DNA from: Prochlorococcus sp. AG-347-K18
Lineage (GTDB): Bacteria > Cyanobacteriota > Cyanobacteriia > PCC-6307 > Cyanobiaceae
Assembly (NCBI GenBank): GCA_003281365.1
Contig: QCCF01000005.1
Location: 1-64,000, forward strand
Direction of reading: 5' to 3'
Length of the DNA: 64,000 nucleotides
Shown in pieces: positions 40,024 to 49,683 of the stretch; position 1 is the first letter of the stretch; each line of letters opens with the position of its first letter. A program made the position numbers and the translations under genes. The notes under the pieces are model-generated. The model saw only the letters and a program-made list of their open reading frames with translations, ran no database searches and was not told where the DNA came from.

Positions 40024-40416
40024 TTATAATCTAATGCTTTTTCGATGTTTTGGATTGCACCAATATATAAGAGCTAATGTACTTAATAATGTTGTTAAAA
40101 GAGTAAACCCACCAATTCCAAGAAGGTCCTTTATAGTTATCAATCTAATTATTGAATAAGGACCTGTCCCAGAAATTACCATTGATAGAGATACTAGAGT
40201 TAGAGTTACTCCCCATTTTCTCTCTGCTAAAAGAGCTGCTGAAGAAACTATTCCGACTATTGCAGCAGGCCAACCAAGACTTATGGCAAGAGTAATATTT
40301 GCAACTTTTAGCGGAGGCCCATAACTTATTATTAATGCGATTATTGGAAGTGCAATTATATTGCTGATTAATCCAACCCATGAAAGTGCCCAATATCCTA
40401 GTAACCTTTCTCTCAT
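40024..40416 (-). CDS. Small membrane protein of unknown function
   Basis: A 130-residue protein with four hydrophobic helices (for example VGLISNIIALPIIALIISY, PAAIVGIVSSAALLA, GVTLTLVSLSMVISG and FTLLTTLLSTLALIYW) and a basic C-terminus. I do not recognise the family. It lies downstream of leuA on the same strand, 81 bases away, and is convergent with the HD protein gene. A palindrome lies just upstream (40431-40454). Confidence 0.75.
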   Translation of the reverse strand: MRERLLGYWALSWVGLISNIIALPIIALIISYGPPLKVANITLAISLGWPAAIVGIVSSAALLAERKWGVTLTLVSLSMVISGTGPYSIIRLITIKDLLGIGGFTLLTTLLSTLALIYWCNPKHRKSIRL

Positions 40417-40430
40417 TATTTACGGCTTTA

Positions 40431-40454
40431 AATATTAGATTAATCTACAATATT
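40431..40454. repeat. Inverted repeat before the small membrane protein gene
   Basis: The 12-base perfect palindrome TAGATTAATCTA (40436-40447) is flanked by AATAT (40431-40435) and ATATT (40450-40454), which also pair, with CA left over on one side. It lies 15 to 38 bases before the start at 40416 and could be an operator. Confidence 0.35.
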
Positions 40455-40497
40455 AGGAGACTCTTTTAAATGCTACTTAATATTCCTAAGAAATAAT

Positions 40498-42138
40498 TTA
40501 ATTTGTCTTATTAGATAGAAATGTGTTATTTGCATTTTCTAAATTATCAAATTGTGGGTGAATTGAATTTTTTTTCTGAGAAAAGACAAGCCTATTTAAA
40601 GCGTTAACGTAAGCATTCGCTGCAGCAACTACTACATCTGTATCGGCTGAATGTCCAGAATATATTTTATTATCCTTCCTTATTCTTATTGTTACTTCGC
40701 CTAAAGCATCAATTCCTTCTGTTACCGACTTAACAGAAAATTCAATTAATTCATTAGGAACTTTAGCTAATTTATTTAAAGCCTCGCATACAGCATCAAC
40801 GGGGCCAGTGCCTATTGATACAGCAGTATCCTCAGTATTATCTTCTGTGTTTACGAGGGAAATGGTAGCAGTAGGTTTGGATGCGTTGCCGCAACTTACT
40901 TGTACAAGACTTAATTGAAATTTAGCTTCTGGGAGCTGAACTTGTTCACTAACAATTGCCTCTAAGTCTCGATCAGTAATTTCTCTTTTCCTGTCAGCTA
41001 AATCCTTAAAACGTGCAAAAGCATCATTTAAATCTTCTCGGCTTAAGTCATATCCCATTTCTTCTAATCTAGCTCTTACAGCACTTCTTCCACTTAGTTT
41101 TCCCAAAGATATTTTGTTGTCACTCAAACCAACAGTTTTTGCATCGATAATTTCGTAAGTTAGTCTATTTTTTAAAACCCCATCCTGATGAATGCCTGAC
41201 TCATGGGCAAAAGCGTTGGCTCCAACAATTGCTTTGTTGGGTTGAACAGTCATTCCAGTTAGGTTTGAAACGAGTCTAGAGGTTTTTGTTATCTCTTCTG
41301 TTCTTATAGCAGTAAGAGGAGTTGGAGAGTCTGGATTTCTTTTGAAAAAGCTATTAAAAAAACTTTTTCTAACATGTAATGCCATTACTAATTCTTCTAG
41401 AGAGGCATTTCCAGCTCTTTCGCCAATTCCATTGATTGTACATTCTAGTTGCCTTGCTCCATTTTTTACTGCCTCTAAAAAATTTGCAACTGCTAAACCT
41501 AAATCATTATGACCATGAACCGAGATTACCGCCTCATTAATATTTGGGACATTTTTATTTATATCTGCAACTAATTTGCCAAACTCACTAGGAGTAGTAA
41601 ATCCTACAGTGTCAGGGATATTTATTGTTGTTGCTCCTGCTGAAATTGCTAATTGAATAACCTCGTATAAAAAATCAGGATCACTTCTTGAGGCATCTTC
41701 ACAAGAAAACTCAATATCCTCTACTAATGTTTTTGCATAATTAACCATTTCTGGAACTATTTGAAGAACATCTTTTCTGGTCTTTTTTAGTTTATGTTTA
41801 AGATGAATATCACTTGTAGCAATAAAGGTATGTATTCTTTTCTTTGGGGCGGGGCTAACTGCTTCATAACATGCTTTTATGTCGCCTTTGGAGGCTCTAG
41901 CTAAACCACATATTATAGGTCCATTTTCTTTGCCTACAGAACTGGCAATTTTATTAACAGCTTTGAAATCTCCCGGACTTGCAAAAGGAAACCCAGCCTC
42001 AATAACATCAACGCCTAATCTTGCTAATTGATGTGCGATGGCGAGCTTTTCTTCTAGATTTAGGCTGGCGCCAGGAGATTGCTCTCCATCTCGAAGAGTT
42101 GTATCAAAGATCAAAATTCTTTCAGGATCTTTGGACAT
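40498..42138 (-). CDS. leuA: 2-isopropylmalate synthase LeuA
   Basis: Commits 2-oxoisovalerate and acetyl-CoA to leucine synthesis. The 546-residue protein starts at ATG 42138; the frame extends one codon to a TTG. Motifs: [16 protein letters not shown] (metal Asp and Arg, about 12), [29 protein letters not shown] and a C-terminal regulatory domain (from about 390) of the kind that senses leucine. The upstream region has a terminator-like hairpin and a short leader ORF. Confidence 0.96.
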   Translation of the reverse strand: MSKDPERILIFDTTLRDGEQSPGASLNLEEKLAIAHQLARLGVDVIEAGFPFASPGDFKAVNKIASSVGKENGPIICGLARASKGDIKACYEAVSPAPKKRIHTFIATSDIHLKHKLKKTRKDVLQIVPEMVNYAKTLVEDIEFSCEDASRSDPDFLYEVIQLAISAGATTINIPDTVGFTTPSEFGKLVADINKNVPNINEAVISVHGHNDLGLAVANFLEAVKNGARQLECTINGIGERAGNASLEELVMALHVRKSFFNSFFKRNPDSPTPLTAIRTEEITKTSRLVSNLTGMTVQPNKAIVGANAFAHESGIHQDGVLKNRLTYEIIDAKTVGLSDNKISLGKLSGRSAVRARLEEMGYDLSREDLNDAFARFKDLADRKREITDRDLEAIVSEQVQLPEAKFQLSLVQVSCGNASKPTATISLVNTEDNTEDTAVSIGTGPVDAVCEALNKLAKVPNELIEFSVKSVTEGIDALGEVTIRIRKDNKIYSGHSADTDVVVAAANAYVNALNRLVFSQKKNSIHPQFDNLENANNTFLSNKTN

Positions 42139-42157
42139 CAAAGAAAATCGTTTAATT

Positions 42158-42232
42158 TTATATTAAGCTAATAAAAAATTTTTGACTAGACTTTTTAAAA
42201 AATCTAGTCAAAGAATTATTTCTTAATAACAT
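42158..42232 (-). CDS. Possible leuA leader peptide
   Basis: A 24-codon ORF starts at ATG 42232 and ends 20 bases before the leuA ATG. Its codons begin Met-Leu-Leu and hold four Leu in all (residues 2, 3, 8, 23). It overlaps the hairpin at 42181-42212. This is the general layout of an attenuator, but no ribosome-binding site is seen and TTA/TTG codons are common here, so it may be chance. Confidence 0.25.
   Translation of the reverse strand: MLLRNNSLTRFFKKSSQKFFISLI
42173..42212 (-). terminator. Terminator-like hairpin in the leuA leader
   Basis: On the minus strand TTTGACTAGA pairs perfectly with TCTAGTCAAA, and the inner T and A runs can add about four more pairs, closing a TTAA loop. AATTTTTT follows directly, as in an intrinsic terminator. 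It ends about 35 bases before leuA, so it would stop transcription before the gene. Confidence 0.5.
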
Positions 42233-42237
42233 TAGTT

Positions 42238-42266
42238 AAATTATTTGAAAAAAAATCAAATAATTT
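42238..42266. repeat. Second perfect inverted repeat in the leuA/GH57 divergent region
   Basis: AAATTATTTGA (42238-42248) and TCAAATAATTT (42256-42266) form a perfect 11-bp stem around seven A on the plus strand. It could be an operator or RNA hairpin shared by both divergent genes. The rest of the gap (42142-42357) is AT-rich without other recognised features. Confidence 0.45.
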
Positions 42267-42357
42267 GGTAATTAAAGTATTCTTTAAAGATTAAAAATTT
42301 TCTTTTATGTAAGGTCGATTTTGATTTTATATAAATTCAGGCATAAATAATAAAAAT

Positions 42358-43941
42358 ATGAATGGGAAATACCCAAAAAATAATACTATAGGACAATTAG
42401 CAATAGTTTTACATGCTCATCTTCCATATGTAAGAAAAAATGAAAAAAACTCTTTAGAAGAAGATTGGTTATTTCAGGCGATTTTGGAATGCTACATACC
42501 ATTACTTCAAGCAATAGAATCTTCTAAAAAAGAAAACCCTTCAAATACAAAACTTACAATTAGTTTGTCTCCAACTTTATTATCACTTCTAGATAATAAA
42601 AAGGTTCAGGAGACCTTTCCACGCTGGATAAAAACAAGGACTGATTTCTTAAATGAATTACCACAAAAAGAAAAAGATGCATCAGCATTTTTAATGAAAA
42701 ATCTCAAAATTATAGAATTATATTGGCAAGAATGTTCTGGAAAATTAATAGAGAAGTTTAGAGTTTTAAATCAATCTGGGAATTTAGATATTCTTACTTG
42801 TGCTGCTACACATGGATATTTACCAATTTTGAGGCAGAATCCAGAAACTGTCAAAGGACAAATCAATACAGCCATAAGGAACCATGAAATTATTTTTGGT
42901 ACTAAGCCTTTAGGTATATGGTTACCTGAATGTGCATATTATGAAAATTTAGATGAAATGCTATTTAATTCTGGAATTAGATATGCAATTTTAGATGGTC
43001 ATGGGATTCTTAATGCTACTCCAAGACCTAGGTATGGAGTATATGCCCCAATCTGTTCAAATAAGGGTGTGGCTTTCTTCGGAAGAGATAGTGAATCAAC
43101 CTTGCCTGTTTGGTCAGCTAAGGATGGATTCCCTGGTGACAAGGTTTATCGCGAATTTCATAAGGATTTGGGGTGGGAATTACCTTCTTCTGAACTCCAA
43201 AAAAAAGGTATTTCATCTAGGAGACCTTTGGGATTAAAATTTCATAAGATTACAGATGCAAACGTATCATTGGGGGAAAAGGAATTTTACTTAGAAAATG
43301 AAGCAATGAAGAAGGTTGAGGAACATGCTGAAGCTTATCTTTTAGCGAGATCTAAACAATTAAAAAATTTAACTTTATCCTCTTCATTTAGTCCATTATT
43401 AATTGCTCCTTTTGATGCCGAATTGTTTGGTCATTGGTGGTATGAGGGACCTTTTTTTATTAAAAATATATTGAAGAACTCTAATAAATATTCAATTAGG
43501 TTTACAAATTTAAAAGAATTTTTAACTCAAAAGCCTAATCTTCAGGTTTGTGATCCATCTCCATCAAGCTGGGGGCAAGGTGGTTACCATCATTACTGGA
43601 TAAATGATGCGAATGCGTGGATCGTTCCAGAGATAACAAAAGCAGGCTCAAATTTTGTAGAGTTATGTTCAAAAAAATTCAATAGTGAATTTTCTAAAAG
43701 ACTTTTTAAGCAAGCAGCAAGAGAATTACTTCTTTCTGAGTCATCAGATTGGAGTTTTATCCTAAGAGCTGGAACAACTACTGAGCTTGCAAAAGAAAGG
43801 ATAGAAAGACATTTATTTAGGTTTTGGAAACTAGTTGAAATGATTAAAAATCATAATAATGTTAATTTAAAATTTCTTGAAGATATTGAGGAAGAAGATA
43901 AAGTTTTCCCAGAAATTAATATTGATGATTGGCGAAAATAA
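42358..43941 (+). CDS. GH57 family 1,4-alpha-glucan branching enzyme
   Basis: A 527-residue GH57 protein that probably introduces alpha-1,6 branches in glycogen. Seen: N-terminal IVLHAHLPYVRK (His of the active site), WLPECAYYENL with catalytic Glu (about 190), and PFDAELFGHWWYEGP with the catalytic Asp (about 352). The C-terminal helical domain follows. The family name GH57 is sure; the branching activity comes from the WLPECAY and DAELFGHWW forms of the motifs. Divergent from leuA. Confidence 0.9.
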   Translation: MNGKYPKNNTIGQLAIVLHAHLPYVRKNEKNSLEEDWLFQAILECYIPLLQAIESSKKENPSNTKLTISLSPTLLSLLDNKKVQETFPRWIKTRTDFLNELPQKEKDASAFLMKNLKIIELYWQECSGKLIEKFRVLNQSGNLDILTCAATHGYLPILRQNPETVKGQINTAIRNHEIIFGTKPLGIWLPECAYYENLDEMLFNSGIRYAILDGHGILNATPRPRYGVYAPICSNKGVAFFGRDSESTLPVWSAKDGFPGDKVYREFHKDLGWELPSSELQKKGISSRRPLGLKFHKITDANVSLGEKEFYLENEAMKKVEEHAEAYLLARSKQLKNLTLSSSFSPLLIAPFDAELFGHWWYEGPFFIKNILKNSNKYSIRFTNLKEFLTQKPNLQVCDPSPSSWGQGGYHHYWINDANAWIVPEITKAGSNFVELCSKKFNSEFSKRLFKQAARELLLSESSDWSFILRAGTTTELAKERIERHLFRFWKLVEMIKNHNNVNLKFLEDIEEEDKVFPEINIDDWRK

Positions 43942-43945
43942 AATA

Positions 43946-45157
43946 CTAATTTAAATTAAGCATTCCAAGTTTTACTTTTAGAGGTGAATTTATAAACATC
44001 TTACTCATTACGTAAATTAGTTTTGGAAGAGGAAGTGTATTGGTTAGAAAACCTACCCATTCTTTGGTCGATAACTTAAAGAAATTTGTGAAAAAGCTTC
44101 TTAATCTACTTTCTTCAAAACTCATTAATCTTTGGAGACCATATTGGTAAAGCTTGTGTCTTTGCGTTAATTCATGAGGCCATAAGACGTTCCAGCCTTT
44201 TGTCGCTAATTCTAAAGAACTTAGTTGAGGCTCTTTTAGAAAGACTGCTAATTTTTGTGCAAGTAGTGGAGCCCTTCTTAATAAAGATCCGATCATATAT
44301 CCTGATGCAGGATGTACCATACTTGCTGACCCTCCAAAACCAAGGACAAATTGTTTTTTATATGGGAGAGGTAAATTCATTGGAAAAAGGCAATTTTCTT
44401 CATGAAAAATTTCACTTACCTTTATACCCTTATTATCAAGTCTCTTTAAAAGTCTTTTTTTTAGATTTTCATGCGATAATGCTGGGAAACTAGCTAATGA
44501 TGTTTCTTCCACAAAAAAGGTTTCATCTCCTAGATCCATTGCATAAAGAAAGGACGGAGATGATAACTTTTCTTCTTTGTTTAAATGATTTGGACGAAAA
44601 TCCATTAACACAAATTGTTCCTTATTAACGGGAGGTGAAGAAAACTTTCCCACAATTCCATAAGCAGCTTGCTGTGCAATTTCATTTTTAACGGGTCTTT
44701 TTACAAAACTACTTTTATGACCACTTGCGTCAATAACTAACCTTGCCTTTATCTTTAAACCTGAGAAACAAATGACTTCAGATAATTTGTTCTTCTCTGA
44801 AATATCTTTAGCCGTTTCATTCAACCATTCAATACCATTGCATTTTTTTAAAAGTTCATTTTGGAAGGCTTCCTGATTTATTAATCCATAATCATAATTA
44901 TGCTTTGTTGGAATATCCCCCTTTCTATTTTCCCCGTTTCCAAAAAAACTTACTGTTTCGCACCATCGGTGAGATAACAAAGACTCTAACCCTAATTCTT
45001 CTAATTCAGATGCCCATATGCCATATGTATTCTCCCATTTTTCACTAGGAGATTTTGTTGATATTCCCTTTATGTTTAGATCTTGCTTTGCCAATTCAGA
45101 GGCCAAGCATAATGCTGCAGGTCCGGATCCTAGAATTAAAATATCAAGTATTTCCAT
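43946..45157 (-). CDS. crtL: Lycopene cyclase (CrtL type, probably beta)
   Basis: Flavoprotein that closes the ionone rings of lycopene to make carotenes and zeaxanthin. The 403-residue protein has an N-terminal Rossmann motif ILILGSGPAALCLASELA (about 6), the family ENTYGIWASELEELGL (about 42), LVIDASGHKS and VLGFGGSASMVHPASGYMIGS. Prochlorococcus holds two such genes (beta and epsilon); placement next to gyrA suggests the beta form, but I cannot separate them by sequence alone. Five bases from the convergent GH57 gene. Confidence 0.88.
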   Translation of the reverse strand: MEILDILILGSGPAALCLASELAKQDLNIKGISTKSPSEKWENTYGIWASELEELGLESLLSHRWCETVSFFGNGENRKGDIPTKHNYDYGLINQEAFQNELLKKCNGIEWLNETAKDISEKNKLSEVICFSGLKIKARLVIDASGHKSSFVKRPVKNEIAQQAAYGIVGKFSSPPVNKEQFVLMDFRPNHLNKEEKLSSPSFLYAMDLGDETFFVEETSLASFPALSHENLKKRLLKRLDNKGIKVSEIFHEENCLFPMNLPLPYKKQFVLGFGGSASMVHPASGYMIGSLLRRAPLLAQKLAVFLKEPQLSSLELATKGWNVLWPHELTQRHKLYQYGLQRLMSFEESRLRSFFTNFFKLSTKEWVGFLTNTLPLPKLIYVMSKMFINSPLKVKLGMLNLN

Positions 45158-45181
45158 GTTATTTAATTAATCATTAGTCTT

Positions 45182-47779
45182 TTAATTTTTTTCCTTTAAA
45201 CTAATTTCTTCTTTTTCCTCTGTTTGTTCATGAGGAACTAATACCACTTCTGATAAATGATCGCCCTCATCTAATTTTTGCAATTTTACTCCAGTAGCTG
45301 CTCTAGATTGCTGAGAAATTTTATCTGCGTTAGTTCTAACTATTACCCCTTTTTCGGTAACAAAAAGTAATTCTTCTCCTTCACCAAGGACTTTTAAACA
45401 AACAAGCACATCATTCTTAATTCTGAATTTTATAGCTCTCAAACCCATTCCTGCTCTTTTTTGTAATCGAAACTGAGTTACCGGTACTCTCTTTCCTAGT
45501 CCAAATGCACTAGCTATTAATACCCAAGGACCATGTGAAGAGTTAACCTCAAGATTATCATCAACTTCTTTAAGGTTTTCCTCAATTTTAGCTAATTGAT
45601 CAACTAAATCAGATGTCAAAACATCCATAGAGACAAGATTATCTCCTTCTCTAAGGTTCATCGATTTAACACCTCTTGCTGTCCTACCTAGTGGCCTTAA
45701 TTCATTTTTATCTAGTCTGAAATGAATCGCCATTCCTGTTCTTGATCCAATTAAAACACTATCACCTTCTTTTGATAATCTCACCCATGTTAGTGCGTCG
45801 CCATCCTCAAGATTAATTGCTATTAATCCATTAGAGCGGATTTTTGAGAAGGCGGAAAGTGCTGTTCTTTTAATAAAGCCTGCCTTGGTAAGCATTAATA
45901 AATAACAATCATTATCAAAAGAATCTACCGCAACTAATGAAGTTATTTTTTCTTCTCTTGGGATTGGGAGAAGTTGAACTGAAGGAGTCCCTTTTGCTGT
46001 CCTACTACTCATGGGAACTCTATATGCAGGAAGAGCATAAGCCACCCCTCTATCACTGAAAAGTAAAAGAGTATCGTGGTCATTACAGCTTATAAATAAT
46101 TTAACGTCATCATCTTCTTGGGTTTTTGTGCCAGCTTTACCCCTTGACCCACGACTGGTTGATTCAAACTCATTTACAGGCATCCTTTTTAAATAGCCTG
46201 CTTCAGTTAATAAAACGACTGACCTATCATTAGCTATTAGATCAATATCATCTAAACCACCACCTAAATCAAGTATTTCCGTTTTTCTGGGGGAAGAAAA
46301 TCTTTCATCGATTTTATTAAGCTCCTCAAGAATAATTTCAAAAATTCTTTCTTTACTATTCAATATTCCTTTATATTGGTTGATTTTTTGTGTTAATTCA
46401 TCATGTTCAGCTTTGATTTTATCTGCCTCTAAAGCCGTTAACCTTCTTAATTGCATTTGTAAAATTGCGTCTGCCTGTATTGAAGATAAGGCATGGTCAT
46501 TTTGTAACTTTTCCCTAGCTGAAATTGTATCTTTTGCTGATCTTATAAGATTGATAATTTCATCCATAGCATCTAAGGCTAATAAAAGTCCTATTACAAT
46601 GTGATCTCTTTCTTCAGCCTTTTTTAATAAAAATCCTGTTCTTCTTCTTATCGTCTCTACTCTAAAATCTAAAAATACATCTAACATTTTTCGAAGTGAA
46701 AGAGTTGTGGGTTCTCCTTTTACTAAAGCCAAAATATTTGCACTAAAGTTATTTTGTAGAGGGGTTAGCTTGAATAGATTATTTAAAACAACTTGTGGAT
46801 ATGCGTCCCTTTTAAGCTCAATAACAATTCTCATTCCATCGCGATCACTTTCATCTCTAATATCAGAAATACCCTCTAATTTTTTATCATTAACCAATTC
46901 TGCAATTCTCTCTATCAATGCTGCTTTGTTTGTTTGAAAAGGGAGTTCTGTTATTATTATTGCATCTTTTTCTGCCCTACCAGCTGATTTAATTTGCTCA
47001 ATATTTGCTACCCCTCTCATAGTTATTGAACCTCTACCTGTCTTGAAAGTATCTCTTATACCGTCTCTTCCCAAAATTTGACCACCAGTGGGAAAATCTG
47101 GACCTTTAATAAGTTCAAAAAGTTCTCTATCTTCAATTGAAGAATTTTTGATAATGGATCTTAGACCATTTATTAATTCTCCTAGGTTATGAGGTGGAAT
47201 ATTAGTTGCCATTCCTACTGCTATTCCAGATGATCCATTTAAAAGTAATTGAGGGATTCTTGCAGGTAAAACCGTTGGCTCTTGTTGAGAACCGTCAAAA
47301 TTATCAGCGAAATCTACAGTTTCAGATTCAATGTCTTCCAGTAAACTTTCATCAGTAAGAGACTGTAGACGAGATTCTGTATATCTCATTGCTGCTGGAG
47401 GGTCGTTATCTACAGAACCAAAATTTCCATGACCATCTATAAGAGGCATTCTCATAGAAAAATCTTGAGCCATTCTAACCAAAGCATCATATACAGCAGT
47501 ATCACCATGGGGGTGGTACTTACCAAGTACTTCTCCAACAACCCTCGCACATTTCCTGTAAGGTCTAGCGCTAGTTAATCCAAGTTCATACATCGCATAA
47601 AGAATTCTTCTATGAACAGGTTTTAATCCATCCCTCGCATCTGGAAGCGCACGACCAACTATAACGCTCATTGCATACTCTAGATATGAGCGAGACATCT
47701 CATTTCTCAAATCGGTCTGAATAATTCGGTCGTTATCTTCGCTTAGTCCAGAATTTCCGGAATCTTCAATATCAGACAT
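45182..47779 (-). CDS. gyrA: DNA gyrase subunit A
   Basis: Type II topoisomerase subunit that breaks and rejoins DNA to add negative supercoils. The 865-residue protein has the N-terminal [30 protein letters not shown], the quinolone-region [17 protein letters not shown] (about 90) and active-site Tyr 133 in AMRYTES. The C-terminal beta-pinwheel holds repeated blades and the GyrA-box-like [10 protein letters not shown]. It is complete, with crtL 24 bases downstream on the same strand. Confidence 0.97.
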   Translation of the reverse strand: MSDIEDSGNSGLSEDNDRIIQTDLRNEMSRSYLEYAMSVIVGRALPDARDGLKPVHRRILYAMYELGLTSARPYRKCARVVGEVLGKYHPHGDTAVYDALVRMAQDFSMRMPLIDGHGNFGSVDNDPPAAMRYTESRLQSLTDESLLEDIESETVDFADNFDGSQQEPTVLPARIPQLLLNGSSGIAVGMATNIPPHNLGELINGLRSIIKNSSIEDRELFELIKGPDFPTGGQILGRDGIRDTFKTGRGSITMRGVANIEQIKSAGRAEKDAIIITELPFQTNKAALIERIAELVNDKKLEGISDIRDESDRDGMRIVIELKRDAYPQVVLNNLFKLTPLQNNFSANILALVKGEPTTLSLRKMLDVFLDFRVETIRRRTGFLLKKAEERDHIVIGLLLALDAMDEIINLIRSAKDTISAREKLQNDHALSSIQADAILQMQLRRLTALEADKIKAEHDELTQKINQYKGILNSKERIFEIILEELNKIDERFSSPRKTEILDLGGGLDDIDLIANDRSVVLLTEAGYLKRMPVNEFESTSRGSRGKAGTKTQEDDDVKLFISCNDHDTLLLFSDRGVAYALPAYRVPMSSRTAKGTPSVQLLPIPREEKITSLVAVDSFDNDCYLLMLTKAGFIKRTALSAFSKIRSNGLIAINLEDGDALTWVRLSKEGDSVLIGSRTGMAIHFRLDKNELRPLGRTARGVKSMNLREGDNLVSMDVLTSDLVDQLAKIEENLKEVDDNLEVNSSHGPWVLIASAFGLGKRVPVTQFRLQKRAGMGLRAIKFRIKNDVLVCLKVLGEGEELLFVTEKGVIVRTNADKISQQSRAATGVKLQKLDEGDHLSEVVLVPHEQTEEKEEISLKEKN

Positions 47780-47946
47780 ACAAAAAACCTTTCTTTAATA
47801 ATAATCGCTGATTGCCACAATGAATAAAAAAAAAGTTACATTTAATTCCCAAATACTCACATTTACACACAAATTAAAAGAAAACCTGTTGTTTTTGAAT
47901 AAACCTTGGCTTATTACCCCTTTAGTTGTTAATTTAATCAGAATAA

Positions 47947-49122
47947 ATGAATAATTTCGTGAGTATTGAACTTGGTTTAAATAAAAAAGTCAGAAGGGCT
48001 TATGGCATTGACGAAATAGCTTTAGTTCCTAGTAAAAGAACACTTGATTACGATTTGACTGATCCTTCTTGGTTAATAGGTGATTTAAAGAGAGAAGTTC
48101 CAATTGTAGCTAGTGCTATGGACAGCGTTGTTGATGTTAATGCAGCTGTAGAACTTACTAAATTAGGTGCTTTGGGCGTTATTAATATGGAGGGAATACA
48201 AACGCGATATGAAAATCCTGATGAAATATTAAATCAAATAGCATCAGTCGGGAAAAATGATTTTGTTCCATTAATGCAGAAGATATACAGTGAGCCAGTT
48301 AAGGAGGGATTAATTATTAAGAGAATAAATGAGGTTAAAGAAAGGGGAGGCATCGCAGCATTCAGTGGAACTCCTCAAGCTGCCATAAGATTTAAAGAGA
48401 CTCTTGAAAACTCTAAGTTAGATTTATTTTTCCTTCAGGGAACAGTTGTTTCAACCGAGCACCTTGGGATGGAAGGCAAGGAAACATTAAATATTAAAGA
48501 TCTCTGTCAATCCATGAAAGTGCCTGTTATAGCTGGTAATTGTGTTACTTATGAAGTCTCTAAACTTCTTATGGAGGCAGGCGTTGCAGGTTTAATGGTT
48601 GGTATAGGCCCTGGAGCGGCATGTACTTCAAGAGGTGTATTAGGAATCGGAATCCCTCAAGCAACTGCAATTGTTGATTGTAGTGCGGCAAGAGATGATT
48701 ACTTTAAAGAAAGTGGTCGTTATGTTCCTATTATCGGGGATGGTGGAATTGTGACGGGTGGGGATATTTGTAAATGTTTAGCATGTGGTGCAGATGCTGT
48801 AATGATTGGTTCGCCAATTGCTAAATCATCAAATGCACCAGGTAAGGGATTTCACTGGGGTATGGCTACTCCAAGTGCCATATTGCCAAGGGGTACAAGA
48901 ATTGAAGTTGGTTCTACAGGATCCCTAGAAAGGATAATCAAAGGTCCAGCCTTAATTGATGATGGTACTCATAATTTATTAGGTGCCATAAGAACTTCAA
49001 TGAGTACTTTGGGGGCTAAAAACATCAAAGAAATGCAAGAAGTTGAAATAGTTATTGCTCCATCTCTTTTGACAGAGGGCAAAGTCTATCAAAAAGCCCA
49101 ACAGATTGGGATGGGTAAATAG
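47947..49122 (+). CDS. guaB: IMP dehydrogenase of the GuaB3 type (no CBS domains)
   Basis: Oxidises IMP to XMP for guanine nucleotide synthesis. At 391 residues it is about 100 shorter than classic GuaB, and the barrel runs without the paired CBS domains, which places it in the GuaB3 group common in cyanobacteria and actinobacteria. The catalytic Cys is in GIGPGAACTSRGV (C226), with VPIIGDGGIVTGGD and GSTGSLERIIKGP after it. The sRNA Yfr1 and trxA follow. Confidence 0.93.
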   Translation: MNNFVSIELGLNKKVRRAYGIDEIALVPSKRTLDYDLTDPSWLIGDLKREVPIVASAMDSVVDVNAAVELTKLGALGVINMEGIQTRYENPDEILNQIASVGKNDFVPLMQKIYSEPVKEGLIIKRINEVKERGGIAAFSGTPQAAIRFKETLENSKLDLFFLQGTVVSTEHLGMEGKETLNIKDLCQSMKVPVIAGNCVTYEVSKLLMEAGVAGLMVGIGPGAACTSRGVLGIGIPQATAIVDCSAARDDYFKESGRYVPIIGDGGIVTGGDICKCLACGADAVMIGSPIAKSSNAPGKGFHWGMATPSAILPRGTRIEVGSTGSLERIIKGPALIDDGTHNLLGAIRTSMSTLGAKNIKEMQEVEIVIAPSLLTEGKVYQKAQQIGMGK

Positions 49123-49191
49123 TTCTTGGAGCAAAATTATAAAAACTAGTTAATTAAGTATTAATTGAAAAATTCCTTGATTAGGAGTTAT

Positions 49192-49197
49192 TATTAA
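49192..49197 (+). promoter_or_regulatory. Possible -10 element of Yfr1
   Basis: TATTAA at 49192-49197 lies six bases before the first G of the sRNA, the right distance for a -10 element. No clear -35 is visible. Confidence 0.4.
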
Positions 49198-49202
49198 ATG
49201 AT

Positions 49203-49258
49203 GGGGGAAACCCCATGCTCCTCACACACTAAATTGCCCGATTAATCGGGCTTTTTTT
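49203..49258 (+). ncRNA. yfr1: Small regulatory RNA Yfr1
   Basis: A short sRNA with two hairpins lies between guaB and trxA, the reported position of Yfr1 in marine picocyanobacteria. Seen: 5' hairpin GGGG-AAA-CCCC, then the unpaired GCTCCTCACACAC (the ultraconserved pairing region has CUCCUCACAC), then the terminator stem GCCCGATT/AATCGGGC (49236-49251) and seven T. Yfr1 pairs with mRNAs of porin/outer membrane proteins and is needed under stress. Function is known from related strains. Confidence 0.93.
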
Positions 49259-49348
49259 AGATATTTTGTTACTTTTGTCATTTTATCTGTAATGAAATCA
49301 TCACTTAAAAAAATTGCCTGCTAAATTTTCAAAAGGAATACTTAAATT

Positions 49349-49672
49349 ATGTCAACAGCTCCAGCCGTAACTGACTCTTCATTTGACAAGGATGTACTTC
49401 AAAGTGATCTACCAGTATTAGTTGATTTTTGGGCACCATGGTGTGGCCCCTGTAGAATGGTTGCACCAGTTGTGGAAGAAATTTCAAAAGACTTTGATGG
49501 AAAAATTAAAGTTTTTAAATTAAATACAGATGAGAATCCTAATGTTGCGAGTCAATATGGAATTAGAAGTATTCCAACATTAATGATCTTTAAAGGAGGT
49601 CAAAAGGTTGATACTGTAGTGGGAGCTGTACCAAAAGCAACTCTTTCGAGCACTTTAAGTAAGCATCTATAA
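49349..49672 (+). CDS. trxA: Thioredoxin TrxA
   Basis: A 107-residue m-type thioredoxin, the general thiol reductant coupled to ferredoxin or NADPH. The active site is [11 protein letters not shown] with C32 and C35, and the cis-Pro lies in SIPTLMIF (about 73). All typical positions are present. hisH starts 11 bases after the stop, so the two may be co-transcribed, while the Yfr1 terminator separates it from guaB. Confidence 0.97.
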   Translation: MSTAPAVTDSSFDKDVLQSDLPVLVDFWAPWCGPCRMVAPVVEEISKDFDGKIKVFKLNTDENPNVASQYGIRSIPTLMIFKGGQKVDTVVGAVPKATLSSTLSKHL

Positions 49673-49683
49673 ATTAAAAAGCT

